Origin: Clostridiales bacterium UBA3277
GTDB taxonomy: Bacteria; Bacillota; Clostridia; Oscillospirales; Oscillospiraceae
Reading direction: 5' to 3'
DNA length: 14,855 bases
Assembly (NCBI GenBank): GCA_002362145.1
Contig: DETX01000130.1
Coordinates: 1 to 14,855, forward strand
Shown in pieces: positions 14,117 through 14,855 of this stretch. A program made the translations under genes and the position numbers. The notes beneath the pieces were generated by a model, which searched no databases, was not told the DNA's origin, and saw only the letters and a program-made list of their open reading frames with translations. How positions within the stretch are numbered: the first letter of the stretch is position 1; each line of letters opens with the position of its first letter.

Positions 14117-14855
14117 TGATCTGTTCCTCCCGCACTTCATATTCCCACGCTCCGATTATGTCACGGTTTTCCCCTTTTTTCAAGAGGATTTTTCCCTGGG
14201 AGGGGGCAGGAATCGGTGCTTCGCTCAGATTCATGGCGACGGTGATTTTTTTGTCCTTCCAGACTCTGCTGTAGCTGTACGCATTGCCGGAGGCGCAAAT
14301 CGTTTGGAAGCTGCCATACCGCAGGGCTGGGTTATTTTTTCTCAGGGAGATCAGCCTGCGGTAGACGTCCTCCAATGGGTGGGCCCCGCCCCAGTCCATG
14401 GCCTGACGGTATTCCCGTTCCTGAAGGCCCCACAGTCCCTTTTCATCTCCGTAAAAGACACAGGGCATACCGGGGAAGGTCATTTGAAACAGCACAGAGA
14501 GCTCCATTTTCCCCAGGTCCCCGGCGCACAGCGTCAGATACCGGCTGACATCATGGCTGTCCAGAAGATTCAGCTGGGCATACAGGGCCCTTTCCCGATA
14601 GCGGAGCAGCAGGGTGGAGACATTCGCGTCAAAGATTTCGGCGCCCACGGTCCCCTCCGCGAAGAATCTGCGGCAGTACCGGCGGAAATCGTAATTCATG
14701 GCGGAGTCCATCATATCGCCGCCCAGGTAATGCCCGGCGTTTTCCCAGACCTCGCCGACAATCAGGGTCTCGGGCTTTGCCCCCTTTACCGCAGTGCGGA
14801 ACGCCCGCAGGAAGCCATCGTCCAGCTCGTTCGCCACATCCAGCCGCCAGCCGTC
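14097..14855 (-). CDS. GH13 alpha-amylase-family glycoside hydrolase, N-terminal part outside the window
   Basis: The last 252 codons of a GH13 enzyme; the frame is open through the window edge, so the true start lies beyond 14855. The fragment opens exactly at conserved region II, DGWRLDVANE, whose Asp6 is the catalytic nucleophile. Glu35 in LIVGEVWENA is the acid/base and Asp102 in LLDSHDVSRY the transition-state stabiliser, so the active site is complete. DVANE and the NLLDSHD form resemble the neopullulanase/cyclomaltodextrinase/maltogenic amylase group, which cleaves alpha-1,4 (and some alpha-1,6) linkages in maltodextrins, probably in the cytosol. The C-terminal about 60 residues form the usual beta domain. 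The LacI gene starts inside its 3' end. Confidence 0.93.
   Translation of the reverse strand, partial: DGWRLDVANELDDGFLRAFRTAVKGAKPETLIVGEVWENAGHYLGGDMMDSAMNYDFRRYCRRFFAEGTVGAEIFDANVSTLLLRYRERALYAQLNLLDSHDVSRYLTLCAGDLGKMELSVLFQMTFPGMPCVFYGDEKGLWGLQEREYRQAMDWGGAHPLEDVYRRLISLRKNNPALRYGSFQTICASGNAYSYSRVWKDKKITVAMNLSEAPIPAPSQGKILLKKGENRDIIGAWEYEVREEQINGGDDL

Noticed and set aside
1..14855. CRISPR arrays, tRNA or rRNA genes, phage or toxin-antitoxin genes
   Set aside because: I looked for regularly spaced repeats, tRNA-like CCA ends and typical gene pairs and found none.

Overview
This window looks like chromosome from a high-GC, low-mobility Firmicute, most likely a gut Clostridia of the Oscillospiraceae/Flavonifractor-Oscillibacter type. 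The reasons are strong AGGAGG-type ribosome binding sites before almost every gene, consensus -35/-10 promoters, GC-rich genes with G/C-ending codons, and families typical of that group: HxlR and DegV proteins, AGCS symporter, ThrE-type exporter, XRE regulator with a membrane tail. The taxon is an inference; no rRNA or marker phylogeny is possible here.

Layout. 20-2618 (minus): an amino-acid unit, an AGCS sodium:amino acid symporter whose 3' end overlaps a PLP aminotransferase. 2681-7413 (minus): a five- or six-cistron unit starting with a copper P-type ATPase, then an alpha/beta hydrolase, a 42-aa protein, truA and an ArsC/Spx-like protein that starts on TTG inside the truA stop, ending in a clear terminator. 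7414-7641: a compact divergent promoter region with a 14-bp palindrome inside the copA promoter spacer and a second near-copy nearer the other gene. 7642-8869 (plus): HxlR regulator and DegV protein. 8989-10215 (plus): fused threonine/serine exporter. 10336-10845 (minus): membrane-tailed XRE regulator. 11047-11874 (plus): purine nucleoside phosphorylase. 11875-12138: a 264-bp MITE-like element with imperfect terminal inverted repeats and a TTAG duplication, inserted exactly at the pnp stop codon and ahead of the pnp terminator. 12241-12951 (minus): an AT-richer HAD hydrolase. 13121-14855 (minus): LacI-type regulator overlapping the end of a GH13 alpha-amylase-type enzyme that runs off the window.

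How genes work together. The copper unit is the most interesting part: copA encodes a P1B ATPase with an N-terminal metal-binding domain and, after a hydrophilic linker, a C-terminal CopZ-like domain. That domain is preceded in frame by a perfect Shine-Dalgarno sequence and ATG, so one gene may yield both the fused pump and a free 65-aa copper chaperone. The amylase and LacI genes look like a maltodextrin-type catabolic operon carrying its own regulator. The symporter and aminotransferase suggest uptake and transamination of an amino acid. Most remaining genes are ordinary housekeeping or accessory functions.
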